Origin: Streptococcus oralis
Lineage (GTDB): Bacteria; Bacillota; Bacilli; Lactobacillales; Streptococcaceae
Direction: 5' to 3'
Length of the DNA: 64,000 bases
Assembly: GCF_024399415.1 (NCBI RefSeq)
Contig: NZ_CP029257.1
Span: 953,501-1,017,500, forward strand
Positions 20,787-29,771 of this stretch are shown one piece after another. Numbering within the stretch: the first letter of the stretch is position 1; every line of letters starts with the position of its first letter. The notes beneath the pieces are model-generated. The model was given only the letters and a program-made list of their open reading frames with translations. It made no database searches and had not been told where the DNA came from. The position numbers and the translations under genes were made by a program.

Positions 20787-21902
20787 ATGAAAATTGTAAT
20801 TGCACCCGATTCTTTTAAAGAAAGTTTGACGGCAGAAGAGGTTGCTCAAGCTATAAAAAGAGGATTCCAAAAATCGATAGTAGATGTAGAATGTCTGCTT
20901 TGCCCTGTAGGTGATGGCGGGGAAGGAACTGTAGACGCTATCCGACATTCTCTTGACCTAGAAGAAAAATGGCAAGAGGTTACGGGACCTTTTGGCCAAA
21001 AAGAAGCCATGCGCTGCTTTCAAAAAGGTCAAATAGCGCTCTTTGAAGTTGCTGACTTGGTTGGTCTTGGAAAGATTCCGCGGGAGAAACGAAATCCCCT
21101 TCACATCCAAACCAAAGGTATCGGAGAGTTGATTCGCCATCTCATTGATCTTGGAATGAAAGAAATCTATATCGGTGTAGGTGGTACGGCAAGTAATGAT
21201 GGTGGAATTGGCATTGCAGCTGGTTTAGGTTATCGTTTTTATGATAAGAATGGAAAGGAATTGCCAGCTTGCGGTCAGACTTTGCTTGAATTCGAGTTAG
21301 TTTCAAATAGTAAGTTGTATAGGATTCCTGAAGATGTAAAAATTCGCATTTTAGCAGATGTTGTGAGCCCTCTATGTGGTCATCAAGGGGCGACCTATAC
21401 ATTTGGAAAACAAAAGGGCTTGGATCCTGCTTTGTTTGAGACAGTAGATTTGGCTATACAGCGGTTCTATGAAAAATTTTCACCATCAACCCTGTCTCTT
21501 AAAGGAGCAGGAGCCGGCGGTGGGATTGCGGCTGGGCTCTGTGCCTTTGCTGAGGCCACTATCGTATCTGGGATTGATACTTGCTTGGATTTGATTGACT
21601 TTGACAAGAAGGTTGCACGGGCCGACTTGGTTATCGTTGGGGAAGGTAGACTGGACAGTCAAAGCTTTGTTGGAAAAGCTCCTATTGGTGTAGCAAAAAG
21701 AACCCCTAACGGAGTTCCTGTTATTGCTATTTGTGGTAGTCTTTCCGAGGATTTACCTTCCCTACCATTCGAAAATATACAAGCAGCTTTCTCTATCCTA
21801 GAGAAAAGTGAACCTTTGGAAGACAGTTTGAAAAATGCAAGACTCTATTTGGAGCACACAGCTACTAATATTGGTCGTTTGTTAAATTTGAGAAATCATT
21901 AA
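20787..21902 (+). CDS. glxK: glycerate kinase
   Basis: Phosphorylates glycerate to 2- or 3-phosphoglycerate, delivering it to lower glycolysis (enolase lies 600 bases downstream). The 371-residue protein is of the GlxK/GarK type: start [36 protein letters not shown] and the C-terminal [14 protein letters not shown] start at ATG 20787, 6 bases after AGAGG, rather than at the ATG of 20775 inside the previous gene. Co-transcribed with the phosphatase upstream. Confidence 0.9.
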   Translation: MKIVIAPDSFKESLTAEEVAQAIKRGFQKSIVDVECLLCPVGDGGEGTVDAIRHSLDLEEKWQEVTGPFGQKEAMRCFQKGQIALFEVADLVGLGKIPREKRNPLHIQTKGIGELIRHLIDLGMKEIYIGVGGTASNDGGIGIAAGLGYRFYDKNGKELPACGQTLLEFELVSNSKLYRIPEDVKIRILADVVSPLCGHQGATYTFGKQKGLDPALFETVDLAIQRFYEKFSPSTLSLKGAGAGGGIAAGLCAFAEATIVSGIDTCLDLIDFDKKVARADLVIVGEGRLDSQSFVGKAPIGVAKRTPNGVPVIAICGSLSEDLPSLPFENIQAAFSILEKSEPLEDSLKNARLYLEHTATNIGRLLNLRNH

Positions 21903-22345
21903 CCAAACCATTTTTTCCAGATGGATTTTTTAGGTGGCTCTGCCTTTTTCTCTTCCCAGAGGCTTGAGAAAGCAAGTCTGAGGTCCTTTTCATCTACTTG
22001 AACAGGTTCATTTGTATGAATGACAAGACCGAAAGGAGAGGTGATATGATCGTCTGAAACAATAGTCGCCTGGCAGTTGCTTTCCTTTGCTTGTCTTAAG
22101 TAAAAGACCTGTTTGTCAAACTCGATATTTGGTGAAATCTTCACAAAAAGTGCCTCAACCTTTTCTTGAAACCCCTCTAAAATAGAGAAAAATCCATGTT
22201 CTAATTCAGAACTATTGGCAGTACTGATATCCGCGTAGCCAAGAACTCTTTCCTCGAAAGTGCCGAGATAGCGGCGTTGTTCGTCAGGGTTTAATTTCGG
22301 CCCACCATGAGCTTTTTCTAGTAGTTGTTTTGATAAATCTGTCAT
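21899..22345 (-). CDS. YueI-like protein (DUF1694)
   Basis: A 148-residue soluble protein on the strand opposite its neighbours. It starts [23 protein letters not shown] and has the [14 protein letters not shown] segment that characterises the DUF1694/YueI family, whose fold resembles ribosomal protein L7Ae-type alpha/beta sandwiches. The C-terminal tail [10 protein letters not shown] is basic and aromatic. Function is unknown. Its 3-prime end overlaps the last bases of glxK in convergent orientation, and it is divergent from eno. Confidence 0.8.
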   Translation of the reverse strand: MTDLSKQLLEKAHGGPKLNPDEQRRYLGTFEERVLGYADISTANSSELEHGFFSILEGFQEKVEALFVKISPNIEFDKQVFYLRQAKESNCQATIVSDDHITSPFGLVIHTNEPVQVDEKDLRLAFSSLWEEKKAEPPKKSIWKKWFG

Positions 22346-22441
22346 AAAAACAGTATATCACAAAAATCGCAAGAAAACAGACAAAAGAAAGCGATTACTT
22401 TATAAAGTTAAGGAAAATTTGCACAAAGATAACGTTTTTTC

Positions 22442-22470
22442 TTGAAAAACGCTTATTTTTAAGGTATCAT
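22442..22470 (+). promoter_or_regulatory. eno promoter
   Basis: TTGAAA (22442-22447), 17-base spacer, TATCAT (22465-22470), then AAAGGAG 7 bases before the ATG. Confidence 0.7.
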
Positions 22471-22504
22471 AGAGGTGTAAAAAATTTAACTCAAAGGAGA
22501 GTAA

Positions 22505-23812
<1,308 letters not shown>

Positions 23813-23845
23813 TCTCTTTATGCGATTAGAGACTGTAAAGTCTAT

Positions 23846-23886
23846 AAAAAAAGCACTTTGGGGCTCTTCCCCTTAGTGCTTTTTTG
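23846..23886 (+). terminator. terminator of eno
   Basis: Long stem AAAAAAGCACT / AGTGCTTTTTT enclosing a GGGG / CCCC inner pair, followed by T-run. Confidence 0.9.
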
Positions 23887-24042
23887 ACTGGAGCTTGTCA
23901 ACGTATATTATTTGTTAGTCAGTCGCCAGCCTATAGCAATCTGAATAAATGGTTTGAAACTTATTCAGATTTGTATTTTAGCATTATTCCATTACCTAAT
24001 ATGGGAGTGTATCATGAGTTGGTAGATATCTAGTTGATTATA

Positions 24043-24051
24043 TGATATAAT
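24043..24051 (+). promoter_or_regulatory. extended -10 promoter of the tRNA-like RNA
   Basis: TGaTATAAT, with transcription expected to start near 24058, just ahead of the folded RNA. Confidence 0.6.
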
Positions 24052-24058
24052 GAACCAA

Positions 24059-24157
24059 AGTACAATGAGTAGTATATAGGAATTGCGCCTTAATTGAGGA
24101 GATTCCGGTTCGAATCCGGGCTATTGTGCTAGCATCTAGGAAACTAGGTGCTTTTTG
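24059..24157 (+). ncRNA. tRNA-like small RNA with truncated anticodon arm
   Basis: The segment folds like a tRNA but cannot decode. A canonical T arm is present: stem TCCGG / CCGGG (24104-24108, 24116-24120) closing the invariant loop TTCGAAT. A closing helix pairs AGTACAATGAG (24059-24069) with CTATTGTGCT (24121-24130) apart from one bulged base. A D-arm-like helix with a GG-containing loop spans 24069-24086. In place of a 7-base anticodon loop there is a short hairpin CCTT-AATT-GAGG. There is no CCA end; a terminator hairpin starts at 24131. With promoter and terminator it predicts an RNA of about 95-100 nt. It may be a functional tRNA mimic or a decayed tRNA at an integration site. Confidence 0.55.
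24131..24157 (+). terminator. terminator of the tRNA-like RNA
   Basis: Stem AGCATCTAG / CTAGGTGCT with GAAA loop followed by TTTTT. Confidence 0.75.
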
Positions 24158-24193
24158 TTTCTATCGATTAAGTAGCTACTCCATTTCTGAATT

Positions 24194-24224
24194 AAAAAAA
24201 TAACACTATGAAAAGTGCTATTTC
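24194..24224 (-). terminator. orphan minus-strand terminator
   Basis: On the minus strand AAATAGCACT pairs with AGTGTTATTT and is followed by TTTTTTT. No gene precedes it on that strand, so it is probably the 3-prime relic of a lost gene. Confidence 0.55.
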
Positions 24225-24388
24225 CCTTGCCTGCTGACCCCGTCAATTTTATTACCTTTTTTGTTACCTCTTAAAAATACCCTACTTGTTTGTACCTTCT
24301 CACTTTTACTAGATTAGACAAAATAAGCTCTTTAAAATTGTGCATTTTTTTGGTAATTTATTATAGGTAGATAACTTAAAAAAATTAT

Positions 24389-24440
24389 CGTTGATTTAAC
24401 AACGTTTTTAGGCCCTCGGATTTTTTCCGAAGGGCTTTTT
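24389..24440 (+). terminator. two stacked terminators ahead of ykgJ
   Basis: CGTTG-ATTTAA-CAACG followed by TTTTT, then GCCCTCGGA / TCCGAAGGGC followed by TTTTT. No annotated gene lies immediately upstream, so they may end a small RNA beginning near 24365. Confidence 0.65.
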
Positions 24441-24474
24441 CTTTATTCGAGGGGCATAAAAGGGACAGTGTTTA

Positions 24475-24483
24475 TGGTATAAT
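24475..24483 (+). promoter_or_regulatory. extended -10 promoter of the ykgJ-like gene
   Basis: TGgTATAAT, 30 bases before the start codon. Confidence 0.6.
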
Positions 24484-24513
24484 AGACAAAAACACTTGTA
24501 TTAGGAAGAAATT

Positions 24514-25008
24514 ATGTCTAAAGAGATTGATATTGAGTATTACCACCAACTAGCACTGCAAAAGCAGAAGGAGCACCGCAAAGTGTTAGCTAATCTAAAG
24601 AAAAAACCTCCTAAAAACTTAGATAAGATTGCGCAGCAGATTCACCAAGAAGTCTTTGCTGAGATTGATTGTACTGCCTGTGCTAACTGTTGCAAGACTT
24701 TGGGGCCTGACTTTAAAGAAGCAGATATCACCCGTATCGCTAAGTACTTTAAGATGAAATTACCGGCTTTTGAAGCGGAATTCCTTCAGGTGGATGAAGA
24801 TGGGGATAAGGTTTTCAAATCCATGCCTTGCCCCTTTCTAGGAGGAGACAATCTCTGCTCCATCTATGATGTTCGTCCCAAGGCCTGTCGTGAATTTCCC
24901 CATACAGATCGGAAAAAGATCCATCAAATCAACCATTTGACGATTAAGAATACCTTGACCTGCCCAGCAGCCTATCTCTTTGTTGAGAAATTAAAAGATA
25001 AGTTATAG
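24514..25008 (+). CDS. YkgJ-family cysteine-cluster protein
   Basis: A 164-residue protein with the metal-binding cysteine pattern of the YkgJ/UPF0153 family: CTACANCC at about residues 48-55, then CPFLGGDNLCSIYDVRPKAC (CxxxxxxxxCxxYxxRPxxC) and REFPH. The cluster binds zinc or an iron-sulfur centre. The N-terminal 45 residues are a basic helical extension. Function is unknown across the family. It is monocistronic by position. Start ATG is preceded by TTAGGAAGAA. Confidence 0.8.
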   Translation: MSKEIDIEYYHQLALQKQKEHRKVLANLKKKPPKNLDKIAQQIHQEVFAEIDCTACANCCKTLGPDFKEADITRIAKYFKMKLPAFEAEFLQVDEDGDKVFKSMPCPFLGGDNLCSIYDVRPKACREFPHTDRKKIHQINHLTIKNTLTCPAAYLFVEKLKDKL

Positions 25009-25083
25009 ATTTTACACCTTTAAATCTTGTACAAAAATTCTGGGGCGGAAGTATCTTATATCTGTTAGACTATAGTTAGAATT

Positions 25084-25186
25084 GAACACGGCCTAAAAGC
25101 TGTGTGAAAAAGATGAAATTTTATCGGAGCAGGAGCTCCTCCGTCAATTTTCCTATTTTCACTTTGCTTTTAACGACCTTTGTATC
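25084..25186 (+). repeat. long-hairpin repeat, copy A
   Basis: A 103-base unit starting GAACACGG and ending TATC, related to the three tandem copies at 38960-39279. It folds end to end: outer arm GGCCTAAAAGC with GCTTTTAACGACC, middle GTGAAAAAG with CTATTTTCAC, and apical GGAGC / GCTCC. It lies directly upstream of the AraC-type gene, within its probable 5-prime leader. Confidence 0.7.
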
Positions 25187-25210
25187 TTGTGGAGGTAAGA
25201 AAAGAAGAAT

Positions 25211-26047
25211 ATGATGCATCAATTCAATCAAACCATGGATTATTTGGAGCAGCAACTGACTGGAGAAGTGGATATGAAAAGATTTCAGCAGCTATCGGGC
25301 TATTCTTACCCTCTCTTTAGCAGGCTATTTTCTATCCTGGCAGATATGACATTAGCAGAATACTTGCGCAATCGCAGGCTATCAGAAGCTGTGACAGACT
25401 TGCGGGAAGGCTCTGAGAAAGTCATTGACATAGCAATGAAATACGGCTATGAGTCTGCGGATGCCTTCAGCGCAGCCTTTAAGAAATTCCATGGTGCAAC
25501 CCCCTCAGAAGTTCGAAATGGAAAACCTTATCGGATCTTTCCTAGACTTCAATTATCCTTAAAAATCACAGGAGGAAAGAACATGGATATCCAGATTCAA
25601 AAGAAGCCTGCTTTTACCGTGGCAGGCGTCCTATTGGAAGCTATTGACAATAGCAAATGCCCGTCTGCTTGGGAGAAACTCTATAACAATCACAGCTTGG
25701 AAAGCCTAGAGAATCTAGGCAGTGGCCAATCCTTCGGCATCTGTTCGGATGTCAAAGAAGGCGAAATTATCAACTATATGGCTGCCTATGATGTGACGGA
25801 TAAAGCTAAAGCAGAAGAACTGGGTCTATCAATCAAAGAAATCGCAGAAGCTGAATATGCTATCGTACCAGTCAAAGGCCCAATACCAGAAAGCATCCAT
25901 CATGCTTGGAAATATGTTCTAGAGATTTTTTTCCCAGAAACTGGCTATCGTCATTCAGGTGCTCCAGATTTTGAAGTCTATTCCGAGGGCGATATGTCGT
26001 CCCCAGACTATCAAATGGAACTCTGGATACCAGTGATTAAGGACTAG
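25211..26047 (+). CDS. AraC-family regulator with GyrI-like effector-binding domain
   Basis: A 278-residue protein. Residues about 8-105 form a double helix-turn-helix of the AraC/XylS type (YLRNRRLSEAVTDLREGSEKVIDIAMKYGYESADAFSAAFKKFHGATPSEVR). Residues about 125-278 match the GyrI-like/effector-binding fold (MDIQIQKKPAFTVAGVL...YAIVPVKGPIPESIHHAWKYV), which binds small or drug-like ligands, as in Rob and SoxS-like regulators. It is likely a ligand-responsive activator; its target is not evident because the downstream genes are separated by a terminator. A long-hairpin repeat occupies its leader. Confidence 0.87.
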   Translation: MMHQFNQTMDYLEQQLTGEVDMKRFQQLSGYSYPLFSRLFSILADMTLAEYLRNRRLSEAVTDLREGSEKVIDIAMKYGYESADAFSAAFKKFHGATPSEVRNGKPYRIFPRLQLSLKITGGKNMDIQIQKKPAFTVAGVLLEAIDNSKCPSAWEKLYNNHSLESLENLGSGQSFGICSDVKEGEIINYMAAYDVTDKAKAEELGLSIKEIAEAEYAIVPVKGPIPESIHHAWKYVLEIFFPETGYRHSGAPDFEVYSEGDMSSPDYQMELWIPVIKD

Positions 26048-26081
26048 ATCATTTTCTGACATTTTATAAAGATGCAAATCG

Positions 26082-26116
26082 AACTCTGTAGAAGATAGCT
26101 TTTACAGAGTTTTTTC
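26082..26116 (+). terminator. terminator of the AraC-type gene
   Basis: Stem AACTCTGTA / TACAGAGTT followed by TTTTTT. Confidence 0.8.
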
Positions 26117-26238
26117 TTTATTTGGATTTTGAATTTATAAGAATAACAATAAATCTGATTTTACTTAAATTTAAGTATAAGGAATTTTTAAGCATTTACC
26201 TGTATACTTTTTCAATCATCAAAGAAAGAGGTGTAAAT

Positions 26239-27282
26239 ATGAACTATCTAGTTATTCCAGCTTACGAACCTGACTACAATCTCATCAAATTGATTGAAAA
26301 GATTCACAATAAGAGCGATTTTTACATCATTGTCATTGATGATGGAAGTTCGGCAGAATGCCAAGACATTTTTGCTCGAGCGAAGGATTTTGCGACGGTG
26401 CTTCACCACCAGGTCAATCAAGGAAAAGGTCAAGCTCTGAAAACAGCTTTTGAGCACATTCAGTCTCTCAATAAGCCAGGGACTGTGGTTACAGCAGATG
26501 CAGATGGACAGCACAGGATCTGGGACATATTTCGTAGCTTGACCAAATCAAATGAAAATCCTAATACACTTGTCCTTGGTGTCCGTGCCTTTACTGGCAA
26601 GGTTCCCTTACGTAGTCGTTTTGGAAACAGCTTGACTCGTATCTTGTTTAAACTGCAGACAGGTGTCGCTGTATCCGACACACAGACAGGATTACGTGCC
26701 TTTTCAACGGATATGATTCCTTTTATGCTCAAGGTAGAAGGACAACGGTATGAATACGAGATGAACATGCTCCTCGAAGCAAGTCAAGCCTACCCAATCT
26801 TAGAAGTTCCGATTGAAACAGTCTATATCAACGACAATGAGGCTTCTCACTTCCGACCTATTCGAGATGGCTTGATGATTTATAAAAATATTTTAAAGTT
26901 TGCACTCTCGTCTTTTAGTAGTTTTATCGTAGATTATGTGGTCTACGCTCTCTCTATTCTATGCTTGAACTTTATTCCGACAGGTTTGCGTGTTCTCCTC
27001 TCAAATGGTTTGGCACGTGTGACTAGCTCCATCTTTAACTTTTCCACCAACAAAAAATTGGTCTTTAAGAACAAGGCGAGCAGTTTCAAAACAGGATCAG
27101 GCTATTTTGGATTAGCAGTTGGTCTCTTTATCTTAGACACCATCCTGATTCGCCTCTTTAATTCGGGTCTTGGAGTCAATTTGCTGATTGCGAAGATACT
27201 TGTCGGAATCATGCTCCTTATTCTCTCTTGGACCATTCAAACTCGCTTTATTTTCAAAGAAAGGACCTGTAGCCCATTATGA
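26239..27282 (+). CDS. family 2 glycosyltransferase fused to a GtrA-like membrane domain
   Basis: A 347-residue protein. The N-terminal half is a GT2 domain like dolichol-phosphate mannosyltransferase (VIPAYEPD, IDDGSS, DADGQH), transferring a sugar from a nucleotide donor to a polyprenyl phosphate. The C-terminal half (about residues 225-347) has four hydrophobic helices of the GtrA type, thought to flip the lipid-linked sugar. I start at ATG 26239 with AGAGGTG upstream; the longer frame from 26122 runs through the promoter region. It overlaps the next gene by four bases, so the three genes to 28575 act together, probably in decorating a surface polysaccharide. Confidence 0.88.
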   Translation: MNYLVIPAYEPDYNLIKLIEKIHNKSDFYIIVIDDGSSAECQDIFARAKDFATVLHHQVNQGKGQALKTAFEHIQSLNKPGTVVTADADGQHRIWDIFRSLTKSNENPNTLVLGVRAFTGKVPLRSRFGNSLTRILFKLQTGVAVSDTQTGLRAFSTDMIPFMLKVEGQRYEYEMNMLLEASQAYPILEVPIETVYINDNEASHFRPIRDGLMIYKNILKFALSSFSSFIVDYVVYALSILCLNFIPTGLRVLLSNGLARVTSSIFNFSTNKKLVFKNKASSFKTGSGYFGLAVGLFILDTILIRLFNSGLGVNLLIAKILVGIMLLILSWTIQTRFIFKERTCSPL

Positions 27283-28190
27283 AAGTTTTAAAGAAACCCT
27301 ATCTATACGCCTCGGTCTTGGGCTTGCTCCTGACAAGTTCCTTTACCTATTCGATGTTGAAGACCTTTGTACTCGCTGAAACGATTTCCACTGTATCTAA
27401 TACCGGCTCAACCTCTAACACCGCAGCAGCAAGTCAGGCAGCAAAAAATGCCCAGGTGACGGATACTAGCTATTCAGATGGAAATATCAGTGTCACCCTC
27501 ACTGAAAAGACTGTTAATGAAACGCAGATCTATGTGGCAGATATAACCCTCAGTTCATCGGATTATCTAAAAACAGCTCTAGCTCAAAACTCCTATGGAA
27601 CCAACGTCACAGCTAAAACCTCTGTAACAGCCGCTGAAAACAATGCTATTCTAGCTGTCAACGGTGACTACTATGGAGCTAATAGTTCTGGTTATGTTAT
27701 ACGTAATGGAGTTGTCTATCGTGACAGTGTCCGTGAAGACGCTAGTAATGGCGATCTTGCTATTTACAAGGACGGCTCCTTTAAAATCATCTACGAGGAC
27801 CAAGTTTCAGCCGATCAGTTGGTTCAGGACGGTGTCGTCAATCTACTGGCATTTGGTCCGTCTCTAGTTGAGAATGGAGAAATATCTGTTGATACCAATA
27901 CAGAAGTCGGTCAGGCCATGTCATCGAATCCTCGTACAGCTATCGGGATTATCGATGAAAATCACTACATCATCGTCGTTTCGGATGGTCGTACCTCTGA
28001 AAGCAAGGGCTTGTCTCTTTACCAGATGGCAGAAGTGATGAAATCTTACGGAGTGAAGACAGCCTATAACCTTGATGGTGGTGGATCCTCAACTCTCTAC
28101 TTTAACGGTCAGGTAATCAATAAACCGACTACGGGTGGAAGCAAGATATCAGAAAGGGCGGTGAGTGATATTGTCTACATCGGTTACTAA
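27279..28190 (+). CDS. membrane-anchored phosphodiester glycosidase (NAGPA domain)
   Basis: A 303-residue exported protein. Residues about 8-33 form an uncleaved signal anchor or signal peptide; a Ser/Thr/Asn/Ala-rich spacer follows (about 38-65). The rest is a NAGPA-type domain with AVNGDYYGANSSGYVIRNG, AFGPSLVENGEI, NPRTAIGI and the hallmark NLDGGGSSTLYFNG. Family members remove N-acetylglucosamine or similar sugars from phosphodiesters, in bacteria probably acting on wall teichoic or polysaccharide phosphodiester links. Coupling by ATGA overlap to the glycosyltransferase suggests attachment and trimming of the same sugar. Confidence 0.87.
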   Translation: MKVLKKPYLYASVLGLLLTSSFTYSMLKTFVLAETISTVSNTGSTSNTAAASQAAKNAQVTDTSYSDGNISVTLTEKTVNETQIYVADITLSSSDYLKTALAQNSYGTNVTAKTSVTAAENNAILAVNGDYYGANSSGYVIRNGVVYRDSVREDASNGDLAIYKDGSFKIIYEDQVSADQLVQDGVVNLLAFGPSLVENGEISVDTNTEVGQAMSSNPRTAIGIIDENHYIIVVSDGRTSESKGLSLYQMAEVMKSYGVKTAYNLDGGGSSTLYFNGQVINKPTTGGSKISERAVSDIVYIGY

Positions 28191-28575
28191 AATTAAAAAC
28201 AAACGCCTCAAAAAGACACTCGTTGGCTATAGTCTTCTCACTATTTTCTTCTTTGCATTTGGCCGTATTTACGAGTCCTTTAGTTTTGGGGAGACGTCGC
28301 TTCATATGCACTATCTCTTTGCAGTACCTTTAGTAGGGGGCATTGTTCTAGCATTATTGTTGAAAATCATGCCAAACCTAGGACGAATCAGCCTAAACTT
28401 ATGGAACTCGGCAGTTGCAGTCCTAACAGCTGGAATGCTCTTTCGAGGAATTGTCAATCTATCAGGTCGTTCAACGACTCTAGATCAACCTTACTGGTAT
28501 GTCGGCCTAGCCTTTGGTATTTTGGCTATCGCCTCGCTTTTCTTTCATAAGAAAAACAGTCAAAAATTAGCTTAA
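28165..28575 (+). CDS. small integral membrane protein, third gene of the glycosyltransferase operon
   Basis: A 136-residue protein with four hydrophobic helices and no known motif (for example MHYLFAVPLVGGIVLALLL and WYVGLAFGILAIASLFF). The most likely start is GTG 28165, behind AAAGG and inside the end of the preceding gene; TTG 28171 is an alternative. Tight overlap argues that it works with the NAGPA protein and the GT2-GtrA protein. A hairpin follows at 28584-28613. Confidence 0.7.
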   Translation: MILSTSVTKIKNKRLKKTLVGYSLLTIFFFAFGRIYESFSFGETSLHMHYLFAVPLVGGIVLALLLKIMPNLGRISLNLWNSAVAVLTAGMLFRGIVNLSGRSTTLDQPYWYVGLAFGILAIASLFFHKKNSQKLA

Positions 28576-28583
28576 AAATTAAA

Positions 28584-28613
28584 AACTGGTTGTTGAGAGG
28601 AACAGCCAGTTTT
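28584..28613 (+). terminator. terminator of the glycosyltransferase operon
   Basis: Stem AAAACTGGTTGTT / AACAGCCAGTTTT with one G-T pair; the T-run is short. Confidence 0.6.
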
Positions 28614-28730
28614 CTTGTTGAAGTTCATGACTATAGATCACAAATACCCATATTTTTTGTTTGGATTTTATGGGGCATACGAATAGTTTTCTCGGTATAA
28701 TAGTCCCATAGAAGATAAGGAGGCAGGAAT

Positions 28731-29645
28731 ATGCAGATGTATTTTGGAGATGTATCACTTTGCTATAGCTATTCATTGGCAATGGCACTGGATGCCTATG
28801 GTTATGACTTTAAAGCAGAGTTTTTAGAGGCAATTATGGTAATGGGCAATGGCGCTAGTATCGCAAAGGAAGATGAACGACATCCTCTAGTATTTTTTGA
28901 TAATGGAATGCCAGATCTTTCTATCTCTCATTCCTTAAAAATACTAGGGTTTGACTATGAGGATTTCTATCTAAAAGATGGAGCGGAAGTAGATTTGGAA
29001 GAGATTAAAGGAAAGTTGGAAACATTTCTGTCCAATGGATCTGTCGTACTGGGGCCTCTTGATATGGGCCATCTGACCTACAATCCCAATCACACAATCC
29101 TTTATGGTGTGGATCACTTTGTAACCGTGTATGACATTGATGATCAGTACCTCTATTTGCACGATCCAGCTGGTTTTGCCTGTATGAAGGTTGCTTTTAA
29201 TGACATACTAGAAGCATGGAAGGCAGAGGCTATTGACTATAAGCGCGGAGCCTACTCCATGTGGGGAAATTTTAAGAAGGTCAAGAGTCCTAGTCAGACT
29301 GAAATCTATCAAGAAACAGCAAGGATTATGAAGACCCGATATCTGAATGGTCAAAGTGGTGTGTTGGAATGCTATGCAAAAGTAGTTGCTGAAAACGGCT
29401 TAAATACGGAGCAAAGACAACTGCACCAGTATTTTAGCTTTAAACTTGCAGCTGTTCGAAATCTCTATCTCAGTAAGTTCTTAAAAGATCATGATCCGAA
29501 AGGGGCAAGATTAAAAGAAGAATTGGCTACTCTATTTAGCCAAGCCCACCTTTCATGTTTAAAAGAAGATTACCAAGAACTATCCCGCTTGCTCTGTCAG
29601 ATAGCAGAAGTAGATGGTCTCTTTAAAGATTTATATGTAAAGTAG
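28731..29645 (+). CDS. BtrH-like papain-fold (C39-like) protein
   Basis: A 304-residue cytoplasmic protein without signal peptide. Its N-terminal ~170 residues resemble the butirosin BtrH N-terminal/C39-like fold: a Cys at about residue 11 in SLCYSYSLAMALDAYG and a His in GVDHFVTVYDI followed by YLYLHDPAG, the cysteine-histidine-aspartate order of papain-like enzymes. The C-terminal half is helical. BtrH relatives transfer acyl groups from carrier proteins or act as amidases; no biosynthetic genes sit beside this one. Start ATG has AAGGAGG 8 bases upstream. Whether it is an acyltransferase or peptidase cannot be told. Confidence 0.65.
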   Translation: MQMYFGDVSLCYSYSLAMALDAYGYDFKAEFLEAIMVMGNGASIAKEDERHPLVFFDNGMPDLSISHSLKILGFDYEDFYLKDGAEVDLEEIKGKLETFLSNGSVVLGPLDMGHLTYNPNHTILYGVDHFVTVYDIDDQYLYLHDPAGFACMKVAFNDILEAWKAEAIDYKRGAYSMWGNFKKVKSPSQTEIYQETARIMKTRYLNGQSGVLECYAKVVAENGLNTEQRQLHQYFSFKLAAVRNLYLSKFLKDHDPKGARLKEELATLFSQAHLSCLKEDYQELSRLLCQIAEVDGLFKDLYVK

Positions 29646-29673
29646 TGACTATAAGCATAAAAAAATAGTTCGT

Positions 29674-29710
29674 AAAAGCGGTTTTTCGTAAAACGAAGAA
29701 CTGCTTTTTG
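29674..29710 (+). terminator. terminator of the BtrH-like gene
   Basis: Stem AAAGCGGTTTTTCG / CGAAGAACTGCTTT with loop TAAAA and T-run. Confidence 0.75.
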
Positions 29711-29771
29711 ATTATGGTATAATGAAGTAAGAAAATAGCTTATTCTAGTTGAAAATGAAGGGAGAACGCCT

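Larger units (their letters stand above)
23887..24513. other. 627-base gene-free region downstream of eno
   Basis: No protein-coding frame of note. From left to right it holds a perfect 11-bp inverted repeat (AATCTGAATAA 23938-23948 / 23961-23971), a tRNA-like transcription unit (24043-24157), a minus-strand terminator with no gene in front of it (24194-24224), two stacked plus-strand terminators (24389-24440), and the ykgJ promoter (24475-24483). The mix of orphan parts suggests the remains of an integrated element. Confidence 0.6.

Noticed and set aside
22437-22455. cre site in the eno promoter
   Set aside because: The ACGCTTAT stretch matches only about 10 of 14 cre positions and falls in the spacer of the promoter; too weak to claim.
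24059-24130. Ordinary tRNA gene
   Set aside because: The T arm is canonical, but the anticodon arm is six bases too short, there is no 7-base anticodon loop, and CCA is absent.
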